This document shows, piece after piece, positions 47,870 to 56,855 of a stretch of DNA of 64,000 bases. Location: contig NZ_JAKZGR010000009.1 in NCBI RefSeq assembly GCF_022549675.1, forward strand, positions 124,001 to 188,000, written 5' to 3'. Numbering within the stretch: position 1 is the first letter of the stretch; each line of letters starts with the position of its first letter. Origin of the DNA: Belliella kenyensis. Its GTDB lineage: Bacteria; Bacteroidota; Bacteroidia; Cytophagales; Cyclobacteriaceae. The notes beneath the pieces are model-generated. The model was not told the DNA's origin. It was given only the letters and a program-made list of their open reading frames with translations, and ran no database searches. A program made the translations under genes and the position numbers.

Positions 47870-48631
47870 TTATCCTTTTTCGCAGTAGAAGATTATCTCA
47901 TCTTTTGGTAAGGCATATTTGGAAACAACTTCCTTGCTTAGAGATTTTACGAAGTGATTCTCACTCACTTTTAGTCCAGATAAGCTCAATCTGCTTGCGT
48001 AATCTTTGCCATATTTGCGAACATGATCTCTCTGCCCAAAAAGTTTTTCGCGCATAGCTGGATCAGTGATTAATTTGTCTTCTTGCGTTGAAGGGATATC
48101 ATACACTGGTGATTGGATGATTCCCCAGCCTGTGTCTTTGAGTACACGATTGATTTCTTGACAGGCTAAGATATCGTCTTCTACATGCTCCATGACATGA
48201 TTACAGAATACCACATCAAAGGTATTTGCTTCAAAAGGAATCTGATGAACGTCCATTTTTACTTTTGCAAGTGGCGACTCGATGTCTCCAGTAATGTAAT
48301 CCAGATTCGGTAACTTGTTCATCCTATCGATAAAGCAGAGCTCAGGCGCGATATGAAGCACTTTGAGAGGCTTGTTGAAAAATGGAGTTTCTTTTTGTAG
48401 AAAATGCCACATTAACCTGTGTCTCTCAAGAGCAAGGCAATTTGGACAAAGGGCATTTTCTCTAACTTTTCTTCCATAAGGTAGGAATTTCCTAAAATGA
48501 CTTCCACACACGTTGCAGGTGACTGCATTGCCTTTATAAAAAATGGCTAGCACTCTTAAAAAAAAGTGGGATACCAATTGTAGGTACTTCCTAGGAATGT
48601 AGCGGATGACGAAGCTGATGATTGACTTCAT
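47870..48631 (-). CDS. SAM-dependent methyltransferase with zinc ribbon
   Basis: 253 aa. After an amphipathic N-terminal segment comes a four-Cys ribbon (CNVCGSHF...ALCPNCLALERHR, residues 39-68), then a class I methyltransferase domain with VLHIAPELCFID, YITGDIESPL and FDVVFCNHVMEHVEDD. This Cys-ribbon type is often found in glycan clusters, so the substrate may be a sugar (inference). It is convergent with the GT2 gene, leaving a gap of one base. Confidence 0.82.
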   Translation of the reverse strand: MKSIISFVIRYIPRKYLQLVSHFFLRVLAIFYKGNAVTCNVCGSHFRKFLPYGRKVRENALCPNCLALERHRLMWHFLQKETPFFNKPLKVLHIAPELCFIDRMNKLPNLDYITGDIESPLAKVKMDVHQIPFEANTFDVVFCNHVMEHVEDDILACQEINRVLKDTGWGIIQSPVYDIPSTQEDKLITDPAMREKLFGQRDHVRKYGKDYASRLSLSGLKVSENHFVKSLSKEVVSKYALPKDEIIFYCEKG

Positions 48632-48999
48632 TTATACATTTTTGATATTGTTCACTTTTATTTTTCGCAAGATAGTCAAAGATGTGTCAATGGTTGAAAA
48701 GAATTTGTGGATATTGGGAATTTCGAGACTATCCACATTTTTTGAGTTGCGAAATTTAATGTTGTTTTGTGTGATTAGTTATTGATAATCAACTGTTTTG
48801 AGTGGAGGAAGGTCAAAGAATTGAGTTTTAGTTTTGATCTGATAGAGGTTGACCCTTTTTTGCAGTAATATTTGAAAAATTGAATCACTCTAGTTGCATT
48901 CTTAAGTTTTATGTCAATGGTAGTATAAAATGCTCGTTGGGGAATGTTTGTTTTTTCGAAATATTAGTTTTGTAATAGTCAATTACTAAAAATTTTAGA
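48632..48999. other. 368-nt divergent intergenic region
   Basis: AT-rich, no gene seen. It contains an inverted pair TGTGGATA (48706-48713) and TATCCACA (48730-48737), each one mismatch from a DnaA box when extended. A -7 element TAGTTTTG lies at 48965-48972, 27 nt before the efflux operon. Confidence 0.5.
48965..48972 (+). promoter_or_regulatory. -7 element of the efflux operon
   Basis: TAGTTTTG fits TAnnTTTG, 27 nt before ATG 49000. The nearest TTTG upstream is 14 nt away, so the -33 is not convincing. Confidence 0.45.
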
Positions 49000-50346
49000 A
49001 TGAAAAATAAAAAAATATATATAAGTATTGGTATTGCTTTGATTGTTTTGGTTTTTCTTTGGCGTTTTTTGTCAAGCTCAGTTGGAGAATCTTTCGAGAT
49101 CATGGCCGAGGTAAAACAGGGGAGTTTCAAAGTTGAAATCACTAGCTCAGGGGAATTGGAAGCATTGAATTCCGTGGAAGTATTGGGGCCAGTGGAGGCA
49201 AGAAGGTTTAGAGTAAACAACATGACGATAGAAAGTATGGTTGATGAGGGGACAGTTGTAAAACAAGGTGATTTTATTGCAGAGCTTGATAAATCTGAGC
49301 TCTTTGGGCGAATTGAAGACAAGCGTCTAGATCTTGAACAAAGTAGGGCGCAATATGAGCAAATACAACTTGACACCTCTCTTGTTTTGAGACAGGAGCG
49401 TGATAATATTACGAATTTGGAATATGGTGTTCAAGAGCGAAAGCTAGTGGTAGAGCAGTCACAATTTGAGCCGCCTGCTATCATCAAGCAGAATGAATAC
49501 AATTTGGAAAAGGCTGAAAGAGATTTGGATCAAGCCAAAGATCGCTATAGGGTCAAAAGACTACAGGAAAGGGCTAGGATGGTGGAAGTATCGGCTCGAG
49601 TGAGAGAAAATGAAAAAGAGTTAGAGCAGATGAAGGAGGTTTTGGAAAAATTCACGGTGACAGCACCTCAAAATGGGATGGTCATCTACCAGTCAATGCG
49701 TGGAGGCAAAGTCAAGGCAGGTTCGCAAGTCAGTGCTTGGAATCCCGTGGTAGCCACTTTACCAGATCTTTCCAGAATGAGGAGTGTGACTTATATCAAT
49801 GAAGTAGATATTCGGAAAATAAAAACGGGTCAGGAGGTAGAGATAGGCTTGGATGCATTTCCTGATAAGAAATTGACGGGGAAAGTAACTAGAGTTGCTA
49901 ACATTGGTCAGCAAAGACCAAATTCTGATGCTAAAGTATTCGAAGTGGTGATAGAAGTCAATGAGAGTGATAATACTTTAAGACCAGCTATGACTACGAG
50001 CAATAACATTGTCGTAGATCGATTAGAGGATGTTAATTATGTGCCATTGGAAGCGATCAATGTACAAAATGACAGTATCAACTTTGTATATTTGAAAAAT
50101 GGCAGTAAGCAAGAGGTTTTGCTCGGGACTTCAAATCTAAATGACATTGTCATAGCAGCAGGAATAAAGGCTGGAGACAAGGTATACCTCTCTACACCTT
50201 CTTGGGCAAAGGATTCTCCCGTCAAGTTGCTTCCAGAACTTGAAGGAAAGCGCAGGCAAAAAAATGAGCCAGAAGTTGTGAAGGAGGAAGTTAGAAATGA
50301 TAGGTCTAGCAGGCCTAGAGGTGAGCGAAGGAGGGAAAGACCGTGA
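49000..50346 (+). CDS. Efflux periplasmic adaptor subunit (HlyD/MacA type)
   Basis: 448 aa. An N-terminal membrane anchor (residues 6-23) is followed by a lipoyl half-motif with GSFKVEITSSGELEALNS, a long helical hairpin (about 105-220; many Glu/Arg/Gln heptads), the second lipoyl part TVTAPQNGMVIYQS, and a beta-barrel with TGQEVEIGLDAFPDKKLTGKV. The tail is Arg/Glu-rich (RSSRPRGERRRERP), unlike typical MacA. It overlaps the permease gene by 4 nt. Confidence 0.9.
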   Translation: MKNKKIYISIGIALIVLVFLWRFLSSSVGESFEIMAEVKQGSFKVEITSSGELEALNSVEVLGPVEARRFRVNNMTIESMVDEGTVVKQGDFIAELDKSELFGRIEDKRLDLEQSRAQYEQIQLDTSLVLRQERDNITNLEYGVQERKLVVEQSQFEPPAIIKQNEYNLEKAERDLDQAKDRYRVKRLQERARMVEVSARVRENEKELEQMKEVLEKFTVTAPQNGMVIYQSMRGGKVKAGSQVSAWNPVVATLPDLSRMRSVTYINEVDIRKIKTGQEVEIGLDAFPDKKLTGKVTRVANIGQQRPNSDAKVFEVVIEVNESDNTLRPAMTTSNNIVVDRLEDVNYVPLEAINVQNDSINFVYLKNGSKQEVLLGTSNLNDIVIAAGIKAGDKVYLSTPSWAKDSPVKLLPELEGKRRQKNEPEVVKEEVRNDRSSRPRGERRRERP

Positions 50347-51671
50347 AGAAGCCTCTGTTAAATGAAAGATTACTGGCCAATTTTTCTATAGCAATGGAAG
50401 CTGTCATTGCCAATAGATTGAGGTCATTTCTTACAGCTTTGGGGATTATTTTTGGAGTCGCAGCTGTGATCGCAATGCTTGCAATCGGTAATGGTGCTCA
50501 GCAAGAGATTATGGAGCAGATCAAACTTGTAGGAGTGAATAATATCGTGGTAACTCCAATAATAGAGCAAGTAGAAGAAAGTGTGGACGAGCAAAGTGAC
50601 CTAGATAGTGAGCGTAAGCGATTTTCTCCTGGTCTAAGGCTCTTAGATGTGGAATCTATAGCAGAGACCATTCAGGGCATCCAGCAGCTAAGTCCAGAGA
50701 TTGTTCTCGAAACGCACATGGTATATGGGGGAGTGCGAAGGTCTGCCAAGTTGGTAGGAATAAAACCTTCCTATTTTGAAGTTCTAGATTTTAAACTAGA
50801 GGAAGGGAAGCATTTTACGAACTCCAATCAAATAAATGGAGACCCTGTCTGCATCATTGGAAAAGCTGTGCAAAGGAAATTTTTTCCCAAAGAAAATCCC
50901 ATAGGTAAACGGATCAAAAGTGGGAATCAATGGCTAGAAATCATTGGTATTATGGAAGAGCGGTTGGTCTCTGAGCAAAGCATTTCTAAACTCGGAATTA
51001 GGGATTTTAATATGGATGTATATGTTCCAATACAAAGCATGCTGATCCGATTCAAAAACAGAGACTTGATAACTAGTTTTGATTTAGAAGGGGGGACAGG
51101 AAATCAAAAAAATCCCAACTATCATCAAATAGATAAGCTTGTCATTCAGGTGAAAGAAAGCGAGTCTCTCAAACCAACTGCTGAGGTTGTTGCAAAACTT
51201 TTGGCAAGAAGTCATAATGGTGTTGTGGATTTTGAGATTACCATTCCAGAACTACTATTAAAGCAGCAGCAGCGAACCCAAAATATATTTAACATCGTGT
51301 TAGGAGCCATAGCTGGCATCTCTTTATTAGTCGGGGGTATAGGTATCATGAATATCATGCTAGCTTCTGTAATGGAAAGAATAAAAGAAATTGGCCTAAG
51401 ACTTTCGTTAGGTGCGAAAAAATCCGATATTGTCAATCAGTTCCTTTTCGAATCAGTCATGATCAGTGTGTCTGGGGGATTGATAGGTGTGATTTTGGGA
51501 GTAGTGTTGGCTTATTTGGTGTCAGTGTTTGGAGATTTTCCCACTGTAGTATCCTTTTCATCTATCATTTTATCTTTTGGAGTCGCTGCTACGGTAGGTT
51601 TGATTTTCGGAATTGCACCAGCACAAAAAGCTGCCAGTCAGGATCCAATAACATCTTTACGATATGAATAG
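50343..51671 (+). CDS. ABC transporter permease, MacB/FtsX type
   Basis: 442 aa. Four spans are arranged as one N-terminal (LRSFLTALGIIFGVAAVIAML) and three C-terminal (about 320-345, 370-395, 410-432), with a periplasmic MacB-PCD domain between. The FtsX signature region includes LLVGGIGIMNIMLASVMERIKEIGLR. No ATPase domain is fused, and no ATP-binding gene lies nearby. The annotated start is GTG 50343, inside the adaptor's last codons. It overlaps the TolC-like gene by 8 nt. Confidence 0.92.
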   Translation: MKKPLLNERLLANFSIAMEAVIANRLRSFLTALGIIFGVAAVIAMLAIGNGAQQEIMEQIKLVGVNNIVVTPIIEQVEESVDEQSDLDSERKRFSPGLRLLDVESIAETIQGIQQLSPEIVLETHMVYGGVRRSAKLVGIKPSYFEVLDFKLEEGKHFTNSNQINGDPVCIIGKAVQRKFFPKENPIGKRIKSGNQWLEIIGIMEERLVSEQSISKLGIRDFNMDVYVPIQSMLIRFKNRDLITSFDLEGGTGNQKNPNYHQIDKLVIQVKESESLKPTAEVVAKLLARSHNGVVDFEITIPELLLKQQQRTQNIFNIVLGAIAGISLLVGGIGIMNIMLASVMERIKEIGLRLSLGAKKSDIVNQFLFESVMISVSGGLIGVILGVVLAYLVSVFGDFPTVVSFSSIILSFGVAATVGLIFGIAPAQKAASQDPITSLRYE

Positions 51672-53148
51672 AAAATTATCACTTTGTCTTTTTATAGTAG
51701 GATTTTGTCTTACTGATCACATGAGCATGGCTCAGCAGCGCGTAGAGTACTCACTAGTACAAGTTGTGGATAGAGCCAAAGCACAATCTCCAGCAGCACT
51801 TCGAGTGGAGACTCAGCGTGAAAATAGGTACTGGCAGTATAGACTTTTCAGGTCTAATTACAATCCCCAGTTGAGACTAGGCGGAACTATCCCAGGATTC
51901 ACACAAGCATTCAATAATGTGGAGCAACCTGATGGGACTTTCGTTCCCCGTCAGATCAGGCAAAACTTGATGGATGTAGAACTTGGCGTTCAGCAGGAAA
52001 TTGCTGCTACTGGTGGAGTGATATCCGTCAATTCATCCACCAATAGGTTTGATAATTTTTTGGCTCCCGCAGGTCTTCCGAGGACTCAATGGACGGGAGT
52101 GCCCGTCAATGTGAGGGTAAGTCAGCCGATCTTTAATTTCAATCGCTTAAAATGGGATAAAAAAATTGAGCCATTGAGGTATGAAGAAAGTAAAAGGGAA
52201 TTTGTCGAGGCTATGGAAGGGATAAGCAGGACTGTGACGAATCTGTTTTTCGACTACCTAGAGGCACAAGTGAACTTAGAAATATCTACTTTGAACCTAA
52301 AAAACACAGAAGATATCTTCAAGATAGAGCAAGGAAGGTATAATATTGGGATGACTTATGAGGATAAGTTGCTTCAGGTAGAGCTGCAAGTACTGCAGGC
52401 CAAGCAACAGTTGGCACAAGCTAGGCTTGATATGGAGGAGAGGTCTCTTCGCTTGAAATCTTTTGTGGGTCTGAATGAAGCCACTGACCTTATTTTGGTA
52501 GTACCTCAAGATATTCCAGATTTTACAGTGCCTGTAGATGAGGCTTTACAAAGAGCCTATCAAAATAGGGCCGCAGCTTTGGGGTTTGAAAGAAAAAGAA
52601 TCGAAGGAGATGCAGAAATTGCTCGTGCCAGAGGCCAAAGATTTGATATGACTATCAATGCTTCATATGGACTTAACAATGCAGGCCTTGATTGGAGAGA
52701 TCTTTACACTGATCCAAACAGGCAAACTTTGGTCAATCTTGGGTTTTATATTCCAGTACTAGATTGGGGAAGAAATAAAGCTAGAATGGGGCAAGCCAAA
52801 GCAGCTAAGAAGCTGATTGAATATGAAGTAGATCAAGAAATGATTGATTTCGAGCAGCTAATTTATACTAAGGTGAAAAACTTCGAAATGTTGAAAGACA
52901 GGATGGAAGTTACCAAAGTATCGGATTTAGTGGCAGAGAAAAGGTATGAAATATCTCTTGGAAGATATCAAACTGGAGGTGTAACAATCACAGACCTGAA
53001 TATTGCTCAGCAAGAAAAGGATAGTAACAGAAGAGCTTACATCCAATCATTGAGAGATTATTGGTATGCATATTATGAGATGAGAGCCATTACATTGTAT
53101 GATTTTGAAAACAAAAGATTATTATACAATCCAGAAAATATAGACTGA
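51664..53148 (+). CDS. TolC-family outer-membrane efflux protein
   Basis: 494 aa with a signal peptide ending SMAQ (about residue 23). Two long coiled-coil repeats, each of the TolC OEP type, are seen; VGVQQE-like and KNTEDIFKIEQGRYNIGMTYEDKLLQ are the helix regions. The second repeat includes VSDLVAEKRYEISLGRYQTGGVTITDLNIAQQEK. Such proteins form the exit duct of tripartite pumps. It ends the operon; a strong terminator follows. Confidence 0.92.
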   Translation: MNRKLSLCLFIVGFCLTDHMSMAQQRVEYSLVQVVDRAKAQSPAALRVETQRENRYWQYRLFRSNYNPQLRLGGTIPGFTQAFNNVEQPDGTFVPRQIRQNLMDVELGVQQEIAATGGVISVNSSTNRFDNFLAPAGLPRTQWTGVPVNVRVSQPIFNFNRLKWDKKIEPLRYEESKREFVEAMEGISRTVTNLFFDYLEAQVNLEISTLNLKNTEDIFKIEQGRYNIGMTYEDKLLQVELQVLQAKQQLAQARLDMEERSLRLKSFVGLNEATDLILVVPQDIPDFTVPVDEALQRAYQNRAAALGFERKRIEGDAEIARARGQRFDMTINASYGLNNAGLDWRDLYTDPNRQTLVNLGFYIPVLDWGRNKARMGQAKAAKKLIEYEVDQEMIDFEQLIYTKVKNFEMLKDRMEVTKVSDLVAEKRYEISLGRYQTGGVTITDLNIAQQEKDSNRRAYIQSLRDYWYAYYEMRAITLYDFENKRLLYNPENID

Positions 53149-53151
53149 TCA

Positions 53152-53189
53152 AAAGGTCAAGACCTCAAGTCTTGACCTTTGTTTTTTTC
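53152..53189 (+). terminator. Terminator after the TolC-like gene
   Basis: A perfect 12-bp stem at 53152-53163/53169-53180 with loop CTCAA, then GTTTTTTT. The same DNA encodes the C-terminal residues and stop codon of the small RHH gene on the opposite strand. Confidence 0.9.
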
Positions 53190-53330
53190 AATCCTTCTAG
53201 CTTTTTTTAAAGCCTCATAAATGATCCATTCTATTTGGCCATTGGTACTGCGGAATTCGTCTTCTGCCCATTTTTCCACAGCCTGCATCATCTTTTCATC
53301 TAATCTTAGGGCAAAGGGTTTTTTAGCCAT
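53157..53330 (-). CDS. Ribbon-helix-helix (Arc-type) DNA-binding protein
   Basis: 57 aa from ATG 53330 to TGA 53157. KKPFALRLDEKMMQAVEKWA supplies the DNA-binding strand and first helix, and TNGQIEWIIYEALKKAR is the second helix, as in Arc/MetJ/CopG proteins. It lies 122 nt downstream of the SPFH gene on the same strand, so it may be cotranscribed with it and could bind the palindrome at the SPFH start. The last six codons overlap the TolC terminator. Confidence 0.78.
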   Translation of the reverse strand: MAKKPFALRLDEKMMQAVEKWAEDEFRSTNGQIEWIIYEALKKARRIEKNKGQDLRS

Positions 53331-53452
53331 TACAGTTATTTTCCTTCAAGGTATTTATTTTCACTTGAGCCTTAATTGGTTACTTTTTCAAAATGATTAA
53401 CCATATGGTGAAGCTATCCGATATTTCATAGCCTTTTTTGATTGCCAAAGCT

Positions 53453-54301
53453 TTACTGATTTAGGGTTCCGACGTTCAGCACTGGACTTGCAGAGCGGTC
53501 TGAGCACAATACCACCATCAAATTGCTGACCATTGCTGCTTTTCTATCTTCTTCGAACTCTATGATACCTTTGATTTTCAAATCTTCTAGAGCCATCTCC
53601 ACCATACCCACTGCACCGTCTACGATTTTTCTCCTTGCTGCTACGATTGCAGTGGCTTGCTGACGTTGAAGCATTGCAGAAGCTATTTCGGAAGCATATG
53701 CCAAGTGAGAAATCCTTGCTTCGATCACTCTGATGCCAGCGTGATTTAGTCTTTCTGCTATTTCTTCTTCCAAAGAATGATTGACTTCTTCTACCCCAGA
53801 GCGAAGTGTGATTTCAGCATTTTCTGCTTCAAAATCATCATAAGGGTACTTTCCAGCCATTTTTCTTACTGCTGCATCAGTCTGTAAGTGTACAAAGTTT
53901 TCATAGTCGTTTACATCAAAAGTTGCTTTGAAAGTATTTTCCACTTGCCAAACTACAATCGTCCCTACCATAACTGGATTGCCTATTTTGTCATTAACCT
54001 TGAGTGGCTTGTTTTCAAAATTTCTGACACGTAATGAGATTTTTTCTTTCGTCATAAAAGGATTTACCCAGAAGAATCCATTGGCTTTCACTGTTCCTTT
54101 GTAAGCTCCAAATAGCACCAATACCATGGCCTTATTTGGTTGGAGTGTAAAAAAACCAGGTACAATACCAATGAATAAAATGATTGATACAATCGCAAGG
54201 ATTACTATTTTACTAACTACAGCAAATACACCGATAGCAATCAACGCTAAAGCTACCAAAATCATAAGATAGCCTGAAAGAGGTTTTGTTATTTTTTCCA
54301 T
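53453..54301 (-). CDS. SPFH-domain membrane protein
   Basis: 282 aa. Two hydrophobic spans (about 10-30 and 32-52) are followed by an SPFH/band-7 domain: AMVLVLFGAYKGTVKANGFFWVNPF, then SLRVRNFENKPLKVNDKIGNPV and a long helical part (LNHAGIRVIEARISHLAYASEIASAML). SPFH proteins make oligomeric membrane microdomain cages, such as HflK/C and flotillin. It heads a likely operon with the RHH gene. A perfect palindrome covers its start codon region. Confidence 0.88.
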   Translation of the reverse strand: MEKITKPLSGYLMILVALALIAIGVFAVVSKIVILAIVSIILFIGIVPGFFTLQPNKAMVLVLFGAYKGTVKANGFFWVNPFMTKEKISLRVRNFENKPLKVNDKIGNPVMVGTIVVWQVENTFKATFDVNDYENFVHLQTDAAVRKMAGKYPYDDFEAENAEITLRSGVEEVNHSLEEEIAERLNHAGIRVIEARISHLAYASEIASAMLQRQQATAIVAARRKIVDGAVGMVEMALEDLKIKGIIEFEEDRKAAMVSNLMVVLCSDRSASPVLNVGTLNQ

Positions 54302-54335
54302 ATTGTTATGATATTAAATTGATATCATAACAATA
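54301..54335. promoter_or_regulatory. Perfect 14-bp palindrome at the SPFH start
   Basis: TATTGTTATGATAT (54301-54314) and its exact complement ATATCATAACAATA (54322-54335) with a 7-nt spacer. The SPFH start codon is at 54301-54299, so the site covers the leader and probably the -7 region. It reads as an operator, probably for autoregulation by the RHH protein, although PadR- or GntR-type binding is possible. As RNA it would also sequester the start codon. Confidence 0.65.
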
Positions 54336-54414
54336 TACTTATTTAGTCGGTGTTTGGTTGTGAATTCCAAAATAATTATTCATTATTTGCATTAAAGAAA
54401 TGAGAAATACCTTA

Positions 54415-55722
54415 TCAGTTTACGATCCAAAACATATCCCCCGAACCAGTTTGTATCATTTTTCGATTATCAAATTCACCGATGATACTTGCATCATCAT
54501 TCAATAAATTAGCCTTGAAGGGGCGTGAATCCTCATAAACGGCTTGTATCAAAACATCTTCATTGAGGTCAATCTTAGAAATAGGAGTTAGGTTGTTGGA
54601 AACAAGATTTTGATAAATGAAACCAGTTTCACCGTTTGGGAGCATGATCCTATACCATCCAGCTACAGCTGCTTGAATATTAATTATGGTGTTGCGGGGC
54701 AGTTGCCTAATTCTATTGGATTGGGTGCTTGGCTCTTGTCTGAGATTGGCTTTTTCGACAATGATTTTGTTAATCGCACCCAGCTTGCTACTATCAGCAA
54801 AGTTTGCTGAATTGAAGTCAGCAGCAGTAGCCAAAAAATGAAAGGGATCTACAGCTCCTCTTCCAGACCTGTAGATGCCAAAGTGAAGATGTGGTGGAGT
54901 GGTGATGGCGTTTCCTGTGTTTCCCACCAATCCCAAAGTGTCCCCTGCGATGACTTTTTTTCCTACATTAACAAGCTGACTATCAAGATGTGCATAGTAA
55001 AAGGAATAGGGGCCAGAACTCAAACTTACAGTTTTGCCTCCTAATCTATTCGTGCCCACACGGGAGACACGGCCTTCGGTGACAGCAAGCACTGGAGTTC
55101 CTTTGGGGGCAAATACATCTATACCTTCATGCCTTCTTGAACCGCCATCTCTATCTACTCCAAAGAAGCTACCAATTGATTTATGAGTTTTTCCTTCTAT
55201 TGGAAAAGCTAGTGAAGCGTTGTAGCGAATTCGAATTTGGACAATTCCACCTCGGAAGAGTTCTGGCTGTACCCTTATTGCATGTGTGCTTGTTTTTGAA
55301 ACCTGATAGGTAAGTGAATGATCTTCTTTTGCAAAATGTATGTTTTTCCAGGATTCACTGTTTTTCTCAAAAACATCAATGAAAATCTTACTGCTATCTT
55401 GAGAAATGTGATCCAAAAGGATTTCAATTTCTTGACCTTCATTTACCTCATAAGATAAGAAGACAGCTTGAGGTTTGGATTGATCAAATCTGGTAACTTC
55501 TTGATAGGGTAAGGTTATGCTATAAGGTGCACGCAACGCTGATTCCCCTGCTTCCAGCCAATCTTTTGCTATGGCATAGTTTTCCATTCCAGCATTTCTA
55601 AGGCTAGATTCATAGTCTTTGTAAGGGCTAGAAGTTCCTAGAAGCTTATCGATTTTGATGCCATTACATGAGAAGAGTAATGTGCAGCAAACAAATAGTA
55701 TTGTCAATGGTCTGGTTTTCAT
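54415..55722 (-). CDS. M23 metallopeptidase lipoprotein with SH3 domain
   Basis: 435 aa from ATG 55722. The lipobox is LLFSC (Cys about 19). A beta-rich domain (about 50-185) precedes the LytM/M23 fold, with zinc ligands in RRHEGIDVFAPKGT (HxxxD) and PHLHFGIYRSG (HxH). A bacterial SH3-like domain (EKANLRQEPSTQSNRIRQLP) follows to the C-terminus. It is likely a peptidoglycan DD-endopeptidase anchored to a membrane. It is a single gene. Confidence 0.93.
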   Translation of the reverse strand: MKTRPLTILFVCCTLLFSCNGIKIDKLLGTSSPYKDYESSLRNAGMENYAIAKDWLEAGESALRAPYSITLPYQEVTRFDQSKPQAVFLSYEVNEGQEIEILLDHISQDSSKIFIDVFEKNSESWKNIHFAKEDHSLTYQVSKTSTHAIRVQPELFRGGIVQIRIRYNASLAFPIEGKTHKSIGSFFGVDRDGGSRRHEGIDVFAPKGTPVLAVTEGRVSRVGTNRLGGKTVSLSSGPYSFYYAHLDSQLVNVGKKVIAGDTLGLVGNTGNAITTPPHLHFGIYRSGRGAVDPFHFLATAADFNSANFADSSKLGAINKIIVEKANLRQEPSTQSNRIRQLPRNTIINIQAAVAGWYRIMLPNGETGFIYQNLVSNNLTPISKIDLNEDVLIQAVYEDSRPFKANLLNDDASIIGEFDNRKMIQTGSGDMFWIVN

Positions 55723-55841
55723 ACATAAAAAAAGAACAAGAACCATGCGGGATATTTGTAGTAATGAGTAAGCATTATATTTAAAGAAAAAAATGCTTGT
55801 TGATAGAGTGGGATATGAGGTAAGGGTAAGTTACATTTCAC

Positions 55842-55877
55842 AAAAAAAAAGCCTCATCAAAATATTTTGATGAGGCT
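55842..55877 (-). terminator. Terminator after fabG
   Basis: A self-complementary run at 55850-55877 (14 bp each arm, no free loop in perfect pairing), with nine A on the + strand at 55842-55850, i.e. a T run for the - strand transcript of fabG. Confidence 0.85.
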
Positions 55878-55907
55878 GTCTATTTTACATTGTACTTAGT
55901 ACAATAA

Positions 55908-56654
55908 TTAAGTCAACATGGCGCCGTCTACTTGAAGCACCTGACCCGAAATGTATGAACTCATATCTGAGCCTAAGAATACACAAGCATTGGCTACCTC
56001 ATCAGGCTGTCCACCTCGCTTCATGGGGATTGCATCTCTCCAGCCTTGAACAGTTTTTTCATCCAGGACAGCAGTCATTTCTGTTTCAATAAACCCAGGA
56101 GCTACGGCATTGCATCTGATATTTCTAGAACCTAATTCTAAAGCAACTGATTTAGTAAAACCTACTATCCCCGATTTGGAAGCAGCATAGTTTGCTTGAC
56201 CAGCATTACCTTTGATACCTACTACAGAGGTGATGTTGATGATGGCTCCAGCCTTAGCTTTCATCATGGTTCGAGTGGCTGCTTTTACAGTGTTGAAGCA
56301 AGATTTAAGGTTTACATTGATGACCTCATCCCAAGCTTCTTCAGTCATTCTCATGAGTAAGTTGTCACGGGTGATTCCAGCATTGTTTATTAAGATATCA
56401 AGTCCTCCAAATTCAGAAACTACAGCGTTTACCAATTCTTCTGCGGCAGCAAATTGTGATGCGTCAGAACGATATCCTTTTGCCTTGATTCCATATGCTG
56501 CCAGTTCATTTTCCAATGCTTGGCCTTTCTCTACGCTAGAAAGGTAGGTGAATGCTACGTTTGCACCTTCTTGTGCATATTTGATTGCGATTGCTCTTCC
56601 TATTCCTTTAGATGCTCCCGTGATCAGAGCCGTTTTCCCACTTAGTAATCCCAT
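55908..56654 (-). CDS. fabG: 3-oxoacyl-[acyl-carrier-protein] reductase
   Basis: 248-aa short-chain dehydrogenase. The NADPH motif TGASKGIGRAIA is at residues 12-23, NNAG near 90, the catalytic Ser in INITSVVG, and YAASKSG supplies Tyr and Lys near 155-159. The C-terminal GQVLQVDGAMLT closes the fold. It reduces 3-oxoacyl-ACP in fatty-acid elongation. It stands alone in - orientation. Confidence 0.93.
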   Translation of the reverse strand: MGLLSGKTALITGASKGIGRAIAIKYAQEGANVAFTYLSSVEKGQALENELAAYGIKAKGYRSDASQFAAAEELVNAVVSEFGGLDILINNAGITRDNLLMRMTEEAWDEVINVNLKSCFNTVKAATRTMMKAKAGAIINITSVVGIKGNAGQANYAASKSGIVGFTKSVALELGSRNIRCNAVAPGFIETEMTAVLDEKTVQGWRDAIPMKRGGQPDEVANACVFLGSDMSSYISGQVLQVDGAMLT

Positions 56655-56719
56655 GGTTTGAAATTTAATGTTAAAATGAAGGCTTAAAATTAAGAAAAAA
56701 TATATTGGGTATGGAAGTT

Positions 56720-56760
56720 AGCTCGCAAAGATTGCAAAGAAGCTAAGAGACGCAAAAGGA
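56720..56760 (+). repeat. Left inverted flank of the GxxExxY cassette
   Basis: A degenerate CGCAAAG/GCTAAGA series: GCTCGCAAAG, then ATTGCAAAGA, then AGCTAAGAGACGCAAAAGG. Read on the opposite strand, the right flank (57290-57327) shows the same CTCGC(A/T)AAG...GCAAAG(A/G)AGGCTAAGA pattern. Confidence 0.5.
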
Positions 56761-56855
56761 ATTTTCAAATTTGGGAAAGATTTTTTTGTGATAATTACTT
56801 AGTATGACTATTTTCATTACCTTAAAAGTAAATTGATTTTTAAGACTAAATTTTT

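Noticed and set aside
48632-48999. Replication origin
   Set aside because: Only two imperfect DnaA-like boxes and no dnaA, dnaN or rep gene near.
53380-53460. Open tail between the SPFH and RHH genes ending DSFTIWLIILKK on the - strand
   Set aside because: No start codon better than TTG and only about 25 codons; it could be a gene remnant, but nothing shows it.
56212-56547. 111-codon + frame inside fabG
   Set aside because: Antisense shadow of a clear FabG protein.
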